Assembly: GCA_002633005.1 (NCBI GenBank) | Contig: NMRA01000610.1 | Span: 30,424-94,423, forward strand | Source of the DNA: Phoronis australis | Taxonomy: Eukaryota; Phoronida; Phoronidae | Length of the DNA: 64,000 nucleotides | Direction of reading: 5' to 3' | Shown here: one piece after another, positions 1-12,500 of the stretch | Layout: every line of letters begins with the position of its first letter | Numbering within the stretch: position 1 is the first letter of the stretch | Translations under genes and position numbers: made by a program | Notes under the pieces: generated by a model | The model's input: the letters and a program-made list of their open reading frames with translations, nothing else | What the model was told of the DNA's origin: nothing | Databases searched by the model: none

Positions 1-2000
1 TGGCGGCGGCGGTGGTGGCGGATGTGGCGGCGGCCGTTAAACGTGAACAATGTGTCATGGATGATAATTAGACTGTTTCCTGACGTCATGTTAAAACTAT
101 GCAAACTCACGTATTGGGAGACTAAGTGTCTGAGTGTAGATGGTCGAACGTTTCAGCGTACTACAGTCAGGTTTTGTCAGCGACTGTTGTTACGCTAGGA
201 GACAAGGTGTAGCATAGACGATGTTAAAATTCGCTGACGAATGACTGAAATATCGATAGACCCTCTACTCAACTCCCTTTCACGATTAGTCAGCTTACAT
301 ATTTTTAACAACGTGTCATCACTGTTTTGAATGATTACGTCAAGTTATTGGTTAATTTTGTATATTTTGCGGCAACCCTGCATAAAAATAGTCTGATACC
401 ATTGATACAGTTGGGATTGAATACATCAGTATTTTACTCGCAATGAGGATGGTGACGGAAAGCATTTGTTTTGGCTGTCGGTATAAGTTATTCCCATCAA
501 CGTGTCTACAATTGGCTAAATGTAAACTTGCTTTTTAGTAGAAGTGTTTATTCATGTATACCTTTTCATGGGCAACTATTTAGTTTTTTTTTCATTTCAC
601 GTTGGGCAATTCTCCTAAGTTTATTCCTGGATTCATTGAAAGCCATTAACTAAAGGAGAATGTTAAAATGGAACTTGCATGTTATTTCCTTTTATCCCAC
701 ACGCGTTGAATCAGTCGAGTGTAATACGGCCATGTAACAATGTTTTCCGCATTCACCTGCCGCACCACTTCAACAGTAACCTCTGACATGGAAAGTTCAA
801 AAGGTAGTACGTACTCAATGTCGACTCGACGTCGTTAGCCGGTTCGATTATCAAACTTTCCGAAAATAGTTTAAAGTAATACAATTGCAGCAGTGTAAAT
901 AAGAGTCAACATGCAATCAGATCCCAGTTGTAATACCTAGAACAGGACTGTTAATTATAAGACAGTTCTGTCTCAGTTTTCAATTGCTAAATATATCGTC
1001 TGCAACTCACGCGTCGTTTCCTCGGAAACTACATTATCAAATATTTTTATTATTTAAACATGTTTAGGAGATGTTACAAGCAAGTTCAATGCACAGTTAC
1101 CGTTGTTTTCATTTTTACTTGGTGACAAAAGAAATTTCGCCAAGTATGTTGCTCTGACACTAATTTTATTTTTTGTTCGCACAATAAAGGTCGCAATTTT
1201 CGTCCTGTCATGACGAAATTTATACACAAGGCGTAGTTTCGGATGTACTGGAAGCATATCCAAGATGGCGGATGTGGCAGCCATTTTGTTTTCATTTTAA
1301 GATTCAAATGCTCTTTGAGGCTATAATTTTTTAGGTACAAAGCTGAAAATCGGCACGATTATTGGACCGGACGTGCGCTACATGTGTACTGTAAATTGTT
1401 TACTTTTAGTCAAAATTAGCGGAAATATCTGCAATTGCGTATGCGCACCTCGATTTTGGGCTAAACACGTTATCTCCTGTAGAGGGCGCATTATAGGATC
1501 AATTCCTTTGAAAATTTTCAGGTGTTAGTTTTTTATAGCACGCTATTCTTCAGAACTAAAAACCTTAAAAGTTGCTTTCAAGATGGCGGATCTGGTGCAT
1601 GTTGACCTGTTTTCAGTCGTGCTGGGATGCCATTTTAAACGGGAGGAGAAAATGACGTGAATTTTTACATGTGATTCTTTGAGGTATACCCTTTCAAACA
1701 GTTCATAACATTTTTTATCGGACTTTTCGTTTTCGAGTTATTTGACTTTGAATTTCAAACAAACGCAAAAATTCATTTTTTTCGAAAAACTTACGGAATT
1801 TTGCAAACTATCATTTATATAAAGTTTTAAACGGGCTTCCAGAAGTTGATTTTCGTTTTTCGCTACGACGTGTACTTTTTGAATTATTCGAGATTTTCTG
1901 ATACCGCTGTTCCTAGTGAGCACTCTCGATGCATTGGTGTTGGTTTAGCTTCTATTGAACCAGACTGTAGCCTATTTCTTACTGAGTTATGACATCTAAA
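1..2000. other. Left flank: non-coding, GGC-rich start
   Basis: The first 37 bases are an imperfect GGC/GGT tract. The rest is AT-rich, with no supported exon. Two short CAAGATGGCGGAT-type blocks (about 1259 and 1581) recur. Short open frames lack splice sites or recognisable protein content. Confidence 0.6.
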
Positions 2001-2001
2001 T

Positions 2002-2250
2002 TCGTCATATGAATGTTATGATGTTGCTCATCATCGCCACCATCCTCATCACATTCGTCATCTTCGTCATCATCTCCGTCGTCGTCTTTTCAGTTAATTT
2101 CGTCGAGGGTCACTCAAGACTTATTTCAGACCTCTACGTTCGTCATATGAATATTATCATTACATGTATTGTTCATCATCGCCACCATCATTGTCATATT
2201 CATCATCTTCGTCATCATCTCTATGGCAGTCTTTTCTGTTAATTTCGCCA
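2002..2250 (+). repeat. Two tandem 139-bp units with CATCATCGCCACCATC tracts
   Basis: CGTCATATGAAT.TTAT starts both units (2003 and 2141). Both contain TTCATCATCGCCACCATC-like and TTCGTCATCATCTC blocks and end with a GTCTTTTC.GTTAATTTCG block. They resemble the CAT/CAC tract in ACOX intron 10. Intergenic. Confidence 0.8.
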
Positions 2251-2508
2251 AGTTTCGCTCCTCGGAGCGCTTTCATTGTTATTTCTTTTCAAGTAATAAA
2301 TCGTTACATTTAAAACTGTATTCTTTTACTAGAAAAAAACTTACAACCTATCGCGCAAGTACATACATATAGGATGCGATTCGCCACGTGAACTGTCTGA
2401 GTGAAGTATTTAAAAAGTCTGCCGAAAAAATGAAAGAAACTTACTAATAGGTTTTGGAAGTGTGTGGGATAAATAGAACACGATTGGCGCAGATGAAGAA
2501 CCCGTAAT

Positions 2509-2550
2509 ATCTCACGAGACATTATTCCGCGGAATAATGTCTCGTGAGAT
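2509..2550. repeat. Perfect 42-bp palindrome
   Basis: ATCTCACGAGACATTATTCC followed by GCGG and its exact complement, with no loop, centred on CCGCGG between 2529 and 2530. Similarity continues a few bases further with one mismatch (GTAAT versus GTAAC). No repeat copies elsewhere in the window. Confidence 0.95.
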
Positions 2551-2675
2551 GTTACTTTGTCTACGCCACTGGCTCGGTACGTCCCGTGTACATCTCTGTG
2601 ATTGCTTAGTCAAATTAGTTTGCAACACAAGATATAGCGAAGTATGTTGAAAATTTCCAAAATGTTTTTAAGAAC

Positions 2676-2778
2676 GAGTTTTTTTTCGAAAATGATCCGG
2701 CGCTGTAAATCACTAAACTGCATCCAGAGTTTTTTTTTCGAAAATGATCCGGCGCTGTAAATCACTAAACCGCATCCA
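2676..2778 (+). repeat. 51/52-bp tandem duplication
   Basis: Two consecutive units: GAG, a T run, CGAAAATGATCCGGCGCTGT, AAATCACTAAAC.GCATCCA. They differ by one base and one T. Intergenic; nothing coding. Confidence 0.9.
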
Positions 2779-4214
2779 GTAAGTATCGTGACGTGGCGTT
2801 GGGGAATAACACTGCATGATGCGGGTTATGGGAGCCCCCAAGGTACGTCATCAGTGCAAAGGTCACCTATTTGCAGATTTTTTTGTTTTTACAATTACAA
2901 GTTGTCAATCAATACAACTGCACTTTGTTTAGTGTAGATGATGTTCAAATACACCTGCAGCAATGTTGTTAAGTCCCTGCTACATCTGTATACATTAGCA
3001 TAGTGGCCAGCATGTAAATACATCTTTGAAGTTCATATAGTTGACTTACCTACTGCTGAGTATAAAATCGAGAGATTTCAAACCAGTCACCATGACCACA
3101 GTCAGCGACTGCCGTATTCATGAAGTTGGTATATTTGCCAACATAAAGCAATCCACATAGCTCCATGCAGAAGCCCAACTTTCGATTTTCAGTGTACATT
3201 CCTTACAAAGTTACCCTGGCATTATCATAGCATGGTCTGTGTTTTCTCAAGATCCATGATGCCCTGTGACGTCACGTTTTGTCTGTGGTGTCTCTTTTTT
3301 CAAACGTCGTAACACACACGTCATCTTATTAGCTCATGTATTAAGTTAAATACAACATTAAGTTGTGACGTCATATGCACCGAATGTCTGGCGCGACAGC
3401 GAGGCACTGCTCCAGCCGGTGAAGAGCAGTTCAGTCACAGGTCTCTCAGCAAGATCGATTGATTAGACTGTAGAGTAGATGAACGATGTAAAGGTAGTCA
3501 TTGTGTTTCCGGACTGTGCTGATTTGTAACCATGTGATTATGCTGTGTCTATTCCAGTGCTGTTTGAAGTCTATGTACCTACGTGGGTTACAGATTTGTT
3601 CTTTGAGTTATAAGGTGTTGTTGTTTCAAGTCGTTTGTTCATGAACTCAATACAGAAATTTATCAAAAAGAGTCAGCATTATTTTTGCTACAATTCGCAA
3701 ATTACCACAAGATCCAATTAATATCTTCCAATAACAAAAAGAGGAAAACTTTCCAGTTTCCAGTGTCGTATGGCTACGAATGTGTTACAGAAATACTTTT
3801 TGTTTTGTAAAATTTATCTACGGAGAAACGTATTTTTGCATGAAAAAGTCAAAAATAATAAAAAGAGACGAAAAAGGAGTAAACAGAAAATAAGAAGAAA
3901 TGGAAACCGACAAAGAGGAAATGCTGTTAAAAGGGGAAACTACAAGTCCGATCTTTACGTTCGGATCTGAGGGCTCTTCAGGATTTCACAATGACCTGAG
4001 AAACCAGCGGACACTTCAAGTTCGTTATGAATGGATACATGCATAGCTGTCTGCACATGGTCGTATCAAAAAAATGGATATCTGAACTTTTTGGTCGTAC
4101 GTTAGAATCCCACTAAAAAGGAACAGCTAGACTGTGGTTGGGAAGGACGGATCTTCCGATGAGGACGGGTGAAAGCGGGAAGGACTGGGCGGGGTTATGA
4201 AAGTAAGCGTCTTT
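2779..4214. other. Intergenic, no gene seen
   Basis: AT-rich with an A-rich patch at 3840-3910. The Lys/Arg-rich frame at 3770-3970 is explained by this base composition. No repeats shared with the rest of the window were noticed. Confidence 0.55.
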
Positions 4215-4588
4215 GTCCGATTTATTAGCTTACAGTTAAAACTTAACCATAGACTACAAGTGGAAGTGGGTAGACACGAGAATATTACAATAGATTATGT
4301 TTGATTTGCAATGATGATCTTGTAGAGGATGAATACCATTTCCTGTTGATTTGCAAGGGATTTTGTGAACTTAGGTCACGTTTTATGAAGGAACTTCAAT
4401 GGAAGCATCCAACTCAAGAATCCTGTATACGCCTGCTCGCTAATCCAGATATATCTGCTGTTAAATATGTGTACTCTGACCTTAAAACAAGAGTACAACT
4501 CTTAAATGGGTTGACTGCCTGTGCAAATATGCCTGTTTATTGTACTTTGAGCCAGAGACCTTTTATACAAATAAACGTGTTGAATTAA
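4215..4588 (+). mobile_element. Decayed LINE reverse-transcriptase C-terminal remnant
   Basis: The reading frame at 4301-4588 encodes EDEYHFLLIC followed by C..LRSRFM. With the preceding CLIC this is the CxxC...H...C cysteine/histidine tail typical of many animal non-LTR retrotransposon polyproteins. Just upstream, in another frame, KLNHRLQVEVGRHENI continues the same domain, so the remnant is frameshifted at about 4290. Nothing else of the polyprotein is recognisable nearby. It is a dead 5'-truncated copy. Confidence 0.7.
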
Positions 4589-5652
4589 AACTTAATTGCA
4601 GTGCAAATCAGGTTTTGAAGTGTCAATCGTTACCATAATTAAACTGTACTCGAATGAGGGAACATCAATTTAAATTTCTAGTTTTTGGACCAGGCGTCCT
4701 TCTTAAGGAGGCCTAAAGTGAAATTTCACTCAGTTTGACTCGCGACTCGGTGACATTCACTCACACCATAGAAAACCGTAAAACAAAAGAAAGTCCATCC
4801 TTCCATTTCTAGCCTGTCCTTGCATTTTAAGGTCCTTTCTACCCATATAAAGGCCAGCCCTTCACATTCCCAGAACAAGCTTCATGTTGGAAGCCCCATA
4901 ATCCCGTTTAAGAGGATCGCTCACAATGTCGGTTTCCAGAGACCTATTAAATCGTTCATTTTGTTAAGTGACAGGCTCAGTCACGATGAAACCATCGCTG
5001 TCACGATTCAAATCTACTGTCCACAATAAAAACCCATCGCAACGTTTTCAAGGCCAATTTTTATCTGATATTCCTTTGGCGAAAGATGATTATAGATTAA
5101 TTTTTCACGAGAAATCCACTATCAGAAGCCAAACTCATAAGAACATTACCAATTTTCGATCTGTCCTTGACATTGCAATTTATTTCAGCCAGTTTGTTAT
5201 TGCCGTGAAAACATCGCCAATGCGGTAATTGCCCCATACCACTGAGACAATAGGGACTTGGGTCAACTGTCCTAATATCGAGGGGGGGGGGTCCACAGTT
5301 GTAGTAGAGAAGTATTGTCCAACTCCAAGACACCCCGGAACTGCCTGATTTTCTACTGAACAGTAACGCTATCAACATCAGTACATCAACAATCATCGTT
5401 TATTGAACATAAAGGACATTTTGAACACACAAGTGTATACAATTACAAAATACGTAGTTAGCAATAAATATAAAATTCCCTTTAGGAATAAATGTTTCAC
5501 CATCATTAAAGGCAACTACTGTACAGGACAAAAGAAGAGAATCTGGATAAATAAAGACAATACTGCTTTGATATTCAAGGTGACGATTAGAAGACAAGAA
5601 TCTATCTTCAGTACTTGCTGAAGTCTTAAGCTATCCCACACTGCACAAAATC

Positions 5653-6551
5653 TTTATTATAAATACACAAACAGTACCCACCTAAAAACGCCTGATTTCA
5701 ACTTGATAGCATTGAGGCATTCTACAAACAGGTGAGAAGATCCGGGCATATTTCTTGAAAAATCCATTAGGTTTTGTCATCTGATTTTAGTCTGAAATCT
5801 GTAATATACCTGTAATACCTATCGCGGACAGGGTCATTGGGGATATGCTGGTGCATTAATTCCCTCCCACACCATCCCCATGACAGTAAAAGGGGCAGAA
5901 CTCCAGGGCTTACGTTGCCTGTAAGCATCTGATTTGACAACAAATCTGACAATAGATAGTCAAAGTTTTCTTTTTGCCTTTCGAATTTCTTGAAACCTTT
6001 TGTCTTGTCTCCCTCGAACAGACTACAGATTTCTGTCTTTTGATTTCCCAGGTGTAGACATATTTTCTGACTGAGCCTTAGCCTGTTTTCATGAAATAGG
6101 CTATCATACGAAGACTGTTTTTTAGCCAAAAGCCAAAGAGCCAATAGATCATTCAATAAACAGGCCCCAGACCACAATGCATGCTCTGTTTGCACATTTG
6201 TTTGTCTCAGAACAGGAGTTCTTTCTGGAGGCAATACTCTGATATAACGTGCGCGTATTTTGAGAACCAGTTTGATGCCCGTTATTCAGTGGAGAAAACT
6301 GGTTCTCAAAACTCAGGCACGTTATATCTGACCATTACTCTTTCTGGATATCACTTCCAGTCAAAAATAAATGCTATCACAAGTACTGTCTAGAGCCTGG
6401 TAGATTGCCAAACAATTACAACATGATTCTAGACAACTAAGGCATATAAATTATGCAAACAAACAGAGGCTTCGACACTGATAATTCCTCAAATATTTAG
6501 CAGGTGAGGCTAAATCTTGCTATCAATGCCACATTCCTAGAAAGTCTAATT
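5653..6551 (-). other. Probable SLC37A3 3' UTR with poly(A) signal
   Basis: The coding frame ends with TAG at 6552-6554. The first AATAAA I see downstream on the minus strand is at 5653-5658, with another at about 5399-5404. The stretch between holds a 155-codon open frame (5767-6234, minus) that I do not recognise, and one copy of the hairpin element (about 6240-6335). If the transcript ends at 5.65 kb, both are in the 3' UTR. UTR extent is inferred from signals only. Confidence 0.45.
6240..6335. repeat. Hairpin element, copy 1
   Basis: An inverted-repeat element of about 95 bp. The arm is GATATAACGTGC...TTTTGAGAACCAGTTT, then a loop containing CCCGTTATTCAGTGG, then the complementary AAACTGGTTCTCAAAA...GCACGTTATATC. 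It lies in the probable SLC37A3 3' UTR, so its RNA would fold into a long stem-loop. Confidence 0.8.
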
Positions 6552-9500
6552 CTAGGAACTTTTGAAAAACAACGTTTCTCTCAATGTGATTCCGTTTCTA
6601 TATGACATATCATGATTTTTACTGTTGACATTATAACTTGGAAAATGCCAACTATAAAAGATGCCAACAACAAGAATAAATAAGTTCAGAACACAAAAGA
6701 AGCGGTAAAAGTTGAACCCCGAGTCCAAATCCTTGGCATGAATCGTACCTGGCGACACCTGTTCACTAGGCCGCAAAAATTATGATCCCTTCAGATGTGT
6801 TATTTATATTTCCCTGAATAGAAATGCAATACAAGTGAAAGGATAAATAAGATATCGTATATGTTTCAGCAGCTCAGAGCTCTAAAAACTATGCATCTCG
6901 TACGCAGACAGTCACTTTCAAGTGGTGTGCGTACGCTCATCAAAATAACTGCTATGGAAACTCGACCATAAATAAAACGAAATTAAATGTTAAAACCTGG
7001 TTAACAACAACAAATGGACACATGACAATGACCTGCAGATAGATCTTAGAAAAATGGCGCAAATAACAAGAAGTATGACGCATTAACAACACGACATCGC
7101 AAACAATGACTTCACCAATTCCACTATGGTGCTGCTGTATTAATGCCAATCCTATGTGCGTGGCAATCGCATCGTGTTGACAGGGCTTTACGTGGACAGT
7201 CATAAAAACGTAGTTTCAAAAGTTACAGAAACTGTAAATATCTTCCGCCACACAGACATCAGCCACTTCTCAGTTTCCCTTTGTATGGTCCCTATTCTAC
7301 ATACTCAGCTTGCAGAGTGTAAGGTCCTCGCCCTAAGCATCTAGACATGATGAATGAATAGACGACTCTCTTTGAAGTCCCTGTACAGTATAGGTAGGAT
7401 ACACACGATGGTCATGAAATTCTGAAATTAAAATTAATCATACGTTAAAAATTTGACAGATAGGAAACCCAGCAAATAAAATCATGAAGCTACAATTATT
7501 ATTATTATTGCAATAATGAACTACGAATAGTGTGACATTATGACTTGCCTGTCAACTAATTTACCAAAAAGACTGTAGAAAGAGTTCAAAACTTGACACA
7601 TGATGCAAAACACCAAACTCATTAAGTGCACAAATAGAAGTTTTTCTTTGGTCTGGAACAAAGTGGACAAGGCAACAAATATTGAAGATATACTTAAAGC
7701 AGCTGAATTACCACTTCAAAATGCTGCTGAAATATTACCATCATTCAGAGCTACCAATGCTTACCATTCAACAAAACTGACTTATCGTTCAACACAGCTG
7801 ACTTATCATTTGGCACAGCTGATTTATCCTTTAACACTGCTAACTTATAATTCAACACCGCTGACTTTCCACTCAACAAAACTGACTTATCATTCAGCAC
7901 AGCTGACTTATCGTTCAACAATGTTGACTTATCGTGCGACAAAACCTACTTATCCTTCAACACAGCTGACTTATCATTCAAAGCACTTCACTTATCATGC
8001 AACACAGCTGATTTACCCTTCAACACAGGTGACTTATATCATTCACCCCTGCTGACTTATCAATCAACACTGTTGTCTTATCAATCAACACTGTTGACTT
8101 ATCAATCAACACTACGGACTTATCAATCAACACTGCTGACTTATCGATCAACACTGCTGACTGCTGACTTACCATTCAACACTGCGGACTTACCATTAAA
8201 ATGAAGAAGTAGAACACCCAGTGCCAGTTGAGCCTATTTTTAATAACAGGAACTAAACCCTGGAAAACAAAATTAAAGAAATTTCATTTTGAGTCACTGT
8301 CAGATGCATTCAACTGGTAATCTTCAAAATATCCCAGTGATCATTGCTAGATAATGTGAGGATGTGCCACGTTGAGGATTTTTTGTACCTCAATCAAAGA
8401 TCATGATTGTCCTTGATGTATCACAAACAAACAATTTGGTTAAACTTGAACTTTAGTCTTCTTATTTGCCAAACTCAGATTGTTCCAACTCCAACCAGGT
8501 ACGGTAAAGACTAGTACTTACTAGACCTATGGCAGCTCCAACACTGCCAGTTCCATCAACAATGCCTGTCACAGTAGCCAAAGCCTCACTGTTGCCTTTT
8601 ATTGGCCCTTGGCGACCTGTAAAGCACCAAAGAAACAAGTATTCACAATGAAATGTATCCAATGTTATGTCCGGACGCGTCAACACAGCTCACAAATCCC
8701 AACTGTAAACTACGCTTTTGACAGCACTTTTTGATTCCTTTACTTAGCAAAACAGCATCCTACTGCAGCTGGATTTCATTTATCTCCAATGTCACTAATC
8801 TCCTCTTTAGTCGCTGAGCGTGCTCTCTCCCAAGTTACAAGTAGGAATTTTTTTTGTTTCTTTACTTTAGAAGAATTTTCTGACCACACTTCTTTGACCG
8901 ATATTTCCCACTCCTCTACATGACTTTTCCAGCTGCCCTGTGAAATCAGACACCTCAACCACTGCGTACTACTTTCTTATTATGTAACAAACAGGCTGCT
9001 GGTCAAGTGTGCATAATGATATCATCAAACTTATGCCATCTTGGCTCTCCACCAACATTATGCTCCTAGTAACACGCCGCCCATCAAATAGTGCAGAAAC
9101 AAAAAGGCATTTTCTAAATGACTGGAGAGTAAAGGACTTGTTTTGAATCATAAGAGACAAATCGCATACGCAAATATAATGTAAGTTATGACAAAGTTAC
9201 ATTAATTTTTCAGACTATTAGTCAACATTTGTATTGTATACTCATACGCCAATCAACAAGGGCAGAACACATGAAACAATTGGTAAACAACATTGAACAA
9301 CAATCGAAATTCTTGGTCAATTTTAAAATTTCAAACACATGTTTCTACCTTTCACAAAGAATTCAATATCTGTAAAATCGTTGTCCTTAAATGAGTAAGG
9401 GTCACATTATCACTAATTACACTAGATTACGCAAGACTGCGATAAGCACCAAAGTTTGCTCAACCAATTCTTTGATCATGCCGCCAGTAAAAATGGTCAG

Positions 9501-12500
9501 CTGACTGACTCTTTGCCAAGAAGTGACCGACGCTAGTCTGCTCATAAAATTCTTCTAATGATTTCCTAAGTGCAGACGCAAGGATTCTAGTCTTGGCAGC
9601 TCTGAAAAAAAGCTAGGGGGTGCATGTGTGGGCAACAGCCGGTGAGAAGCTTACCCAAGTCTGCTGATATTGCTGAGCTGATTAAGTTGGCAGGACCACC
9701 GATGAAGAAACCGGTAACCGCTAGCAACAAGGAATTAATGGTGGTGTCACCTGGTGACTCTGTAATGAATGAACTCATGAGATTAAACCACTGAAACAAC
9801 GGTGCAACATGTATAAGAGTGCATTGTGCATTACTATTACTATGAACACGATTTTTGATCAGAAATGTCTAATTTCCTAATAGGCGACTTGGATTTCAGA
9901 CATTCGTTAGTTGGCAGAAGTATTAGATGCCGATCATGTAAAAAATCATGCATTTAGGAAGTCATGTAAGACACTTAGCATACAGGTACCCCATGATGGT
10001 GAGCTGTATTCTACTCTCAGCCTATAGCATTCACCAAATGTTATGAACAAGGACCTTAATTCATGCACACAACAAAGTGAATATTGAGTTCTATATTATG
10101 ACACTTGTTATCAGCGACTGACATTATGCTAATTAGCTGTCGATGGAAAACAACCCGCTAGTCAACGGTCAACTGAACCTGTACGGGTCATACTAACTTC
10201 ACTAAGTAAGCACAGTAACTAGAGCAGACAGACCAAGTACAATGTGTTCAGTGATATTTATTAGGTTTGGATGGGTAACTGGTAGGAATAATGGTTTGGG
10301 ATTTTGTGGAAGGCGAAAAAGCATGGGTGTCATTCACACACATAATGGGTCTTTTGAGATTGACATGCCAGGTCAATGAAAGCAGTTCTTTAAGAACTCT
10401 GCTCTGTCATACAACTGTCCCAGTAAGACTGTATTATACACAGCTTAAGAAAGAGTTTATAGTCTTGTCCCCCCGTGGATTAGAGAAATTGCAGAAACAA
10501 GAGGTTGAGCACTAAATGTAGTGACAACTACGTCACTTCGCTATCATGGTAATATTCAGTTACAGGGCCTTGCCTTTTGAGAACCAGTTTTCTCCACTGA
10601 ATAACGACCATCAAACTGATTCTCAAAACCCTAATCACCTGCAAGAGACTACTGGCCACCATCTCTGCACAGCCAATATGGGCCTGAAATGCACCTCCAC
10701 TGTAGCCAGGTATCAAAACTTACACTAATTTGAAAATTAAAATAAAACCATAAACGGTGTCTTACCTCCTTTGAATCAAGCGGCTTAAAATTTTCACACC
10801 TTTACTTTCAACTTGATACTTAAAACACCTGTTCAACTACCAGTAAACAAAATACTGATAAAAGATTGACTGAATTATGTAATGTGTGAATGCATTGATT
10901 TTGTTATTACCCCCTATGGATTAACGAATAGCCAAACCCAGAATGAATGAAAGTGAATGCAGAAAGAAGAGACTGAGCACTAAATGTAGTGTCAACTTCG
11001 TCACTTCACTATCATGGTAATCTGTTTGGACGATGTATCTCTGCATGTATATCCATGTGTTTGCAATACAAAACTACTCACGACTGTATGCCACCAGAGC
11101 AGGGAATGCAAGAAGAAGTAAACCCACAACAGTAGGCGACCTCTGGTGGAAATAATCCTGCAAAAAACAGTGTCATGGTGACTAATCACGTAGTGTTCAT
11201 CAGTGGAACTTCAGCCATGTTACATAAAGCAGTAAACACAGAATGAAAAACTCTGGTAATATTTAAAATGAGGTGACAGCAATGCTTTCCAAGAGAGCCC
11301 TCAGCAACAAAATATAAAACAGTATTAAAATAAAGTAGTAAAACAATAATCAAATAAACAAGAAACAATTAAATCAGGTTGAGAATTTAGATGATAAATG
11401 AATATTAGTCGTCCATTTAATATTTTTAAAAGACAGACAGTTCTAAAATAATTTGGTATTGCAGGTAGTAAGGCCATAGACGCACATTGCTCTTATTTTA
11501 CATGGCGTAGTTCAATCTGGCTCGCAGTGTGAAGATGGTGCGAAATGAGGTGGGCCTTATTTTTTGAATTTCTCAAAGAACAAAGTCCTACAAAAAGAAT
11601 TAGAGTATATCACACTAGAAAAGAGAGCCATTTTATCTGGGTGAGAGCCTCCTTTTCAGATGTACACTGCCTACTTAGAAAAAAACAGTTGAGAATAGCA
11701 TTCTATTCGAGACTCCGCATAACCATTGTTTGTCAAGATTAGTTGACTAAACAAAAAAGTTTTGCATTAACTGTCCTGAGAACACTGTAATTGTGGGATC
11801 TGTACTGCATTAATTATATTGAATAACAAATTGAGACAAAAATTCGTCAAATCATTGATTTCATAGCCTCCACGGGTATAATAACTATGTTAAACCAGTC
11901 AAAATATTTGATCGAGCGCTACTCTTACTAGTTTTTACGCTAAAGTGTATACTTACAGAGATAACACCACCCAGGATTCCAGCTGAAATAACAAGAAAAA
12001 AATTACTAACAGATTATGAAAACTGACTTGACTTCACAAAGGTACTGATTCAGAAACTTTTTTCAAAACATGATGAACATTTTTCAGGATAATACCTAGC
12101 AAAATGGTGTATGAGCAAAACATATGATGAAACTTATAGACTGTATGCAGGAAGATGATGAACAAAATTTGGTTTACCCTTTGGGACACCCGTTCGTGTG
12201 ACTGACGTGAAATTTAAGGATAATGAAACCACTAGCAGATGCTTGTGAAACAATAGTCCCACCTTAAGAAATGCACGTGACCAGACGTAAGAAACATAAG
12301 TTTAACACGTCAACTGAAATTGAAAGCTGCCCTGAGAGATGTAGCAGAAATTTGGCTACGCACACACATGCAAGCACACATAAACACAAGGAGCAGTCAA
12401 AGGTGCGTGCTGATTACGGCTAGCCAAAGTTGCAGCTAAAGCACAGGCCAAAAGTATTCAGACAAAATGATTGGGAGTTCTTGTCACGATGGCTAGGAGG

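Noticed and set aside
3770-3970. Lys/Arg-rich small protein
   Set aside because: Explained by an A-rich stretch; no conserved feature or splice context.
6952-7203. Hydrophobic minus-strand frame as the last SLC37A3 exon
   Set aside because: It does not continue the IGL sequence of exon 12 in phase, whereas 6552-6758 does and carries the final membrane segment and stop.
7600-8055. 151-codon plus-strand frame with Thr/Tyr-rich repeats
   Set aside because: Produced by a 21-bp minisatellite whose unit is a multiple of three; no start context, domain or splice support.
10528-10716. Possible SLC37A3 exon (frame GYSGGAFQAHIGCAEMVASS)
   Set aside because: No acceptor gives the needed phase between exons 10 and 11, exon 10 joins exon 11 directly in frame, and part of the stretch is a hairpin element.
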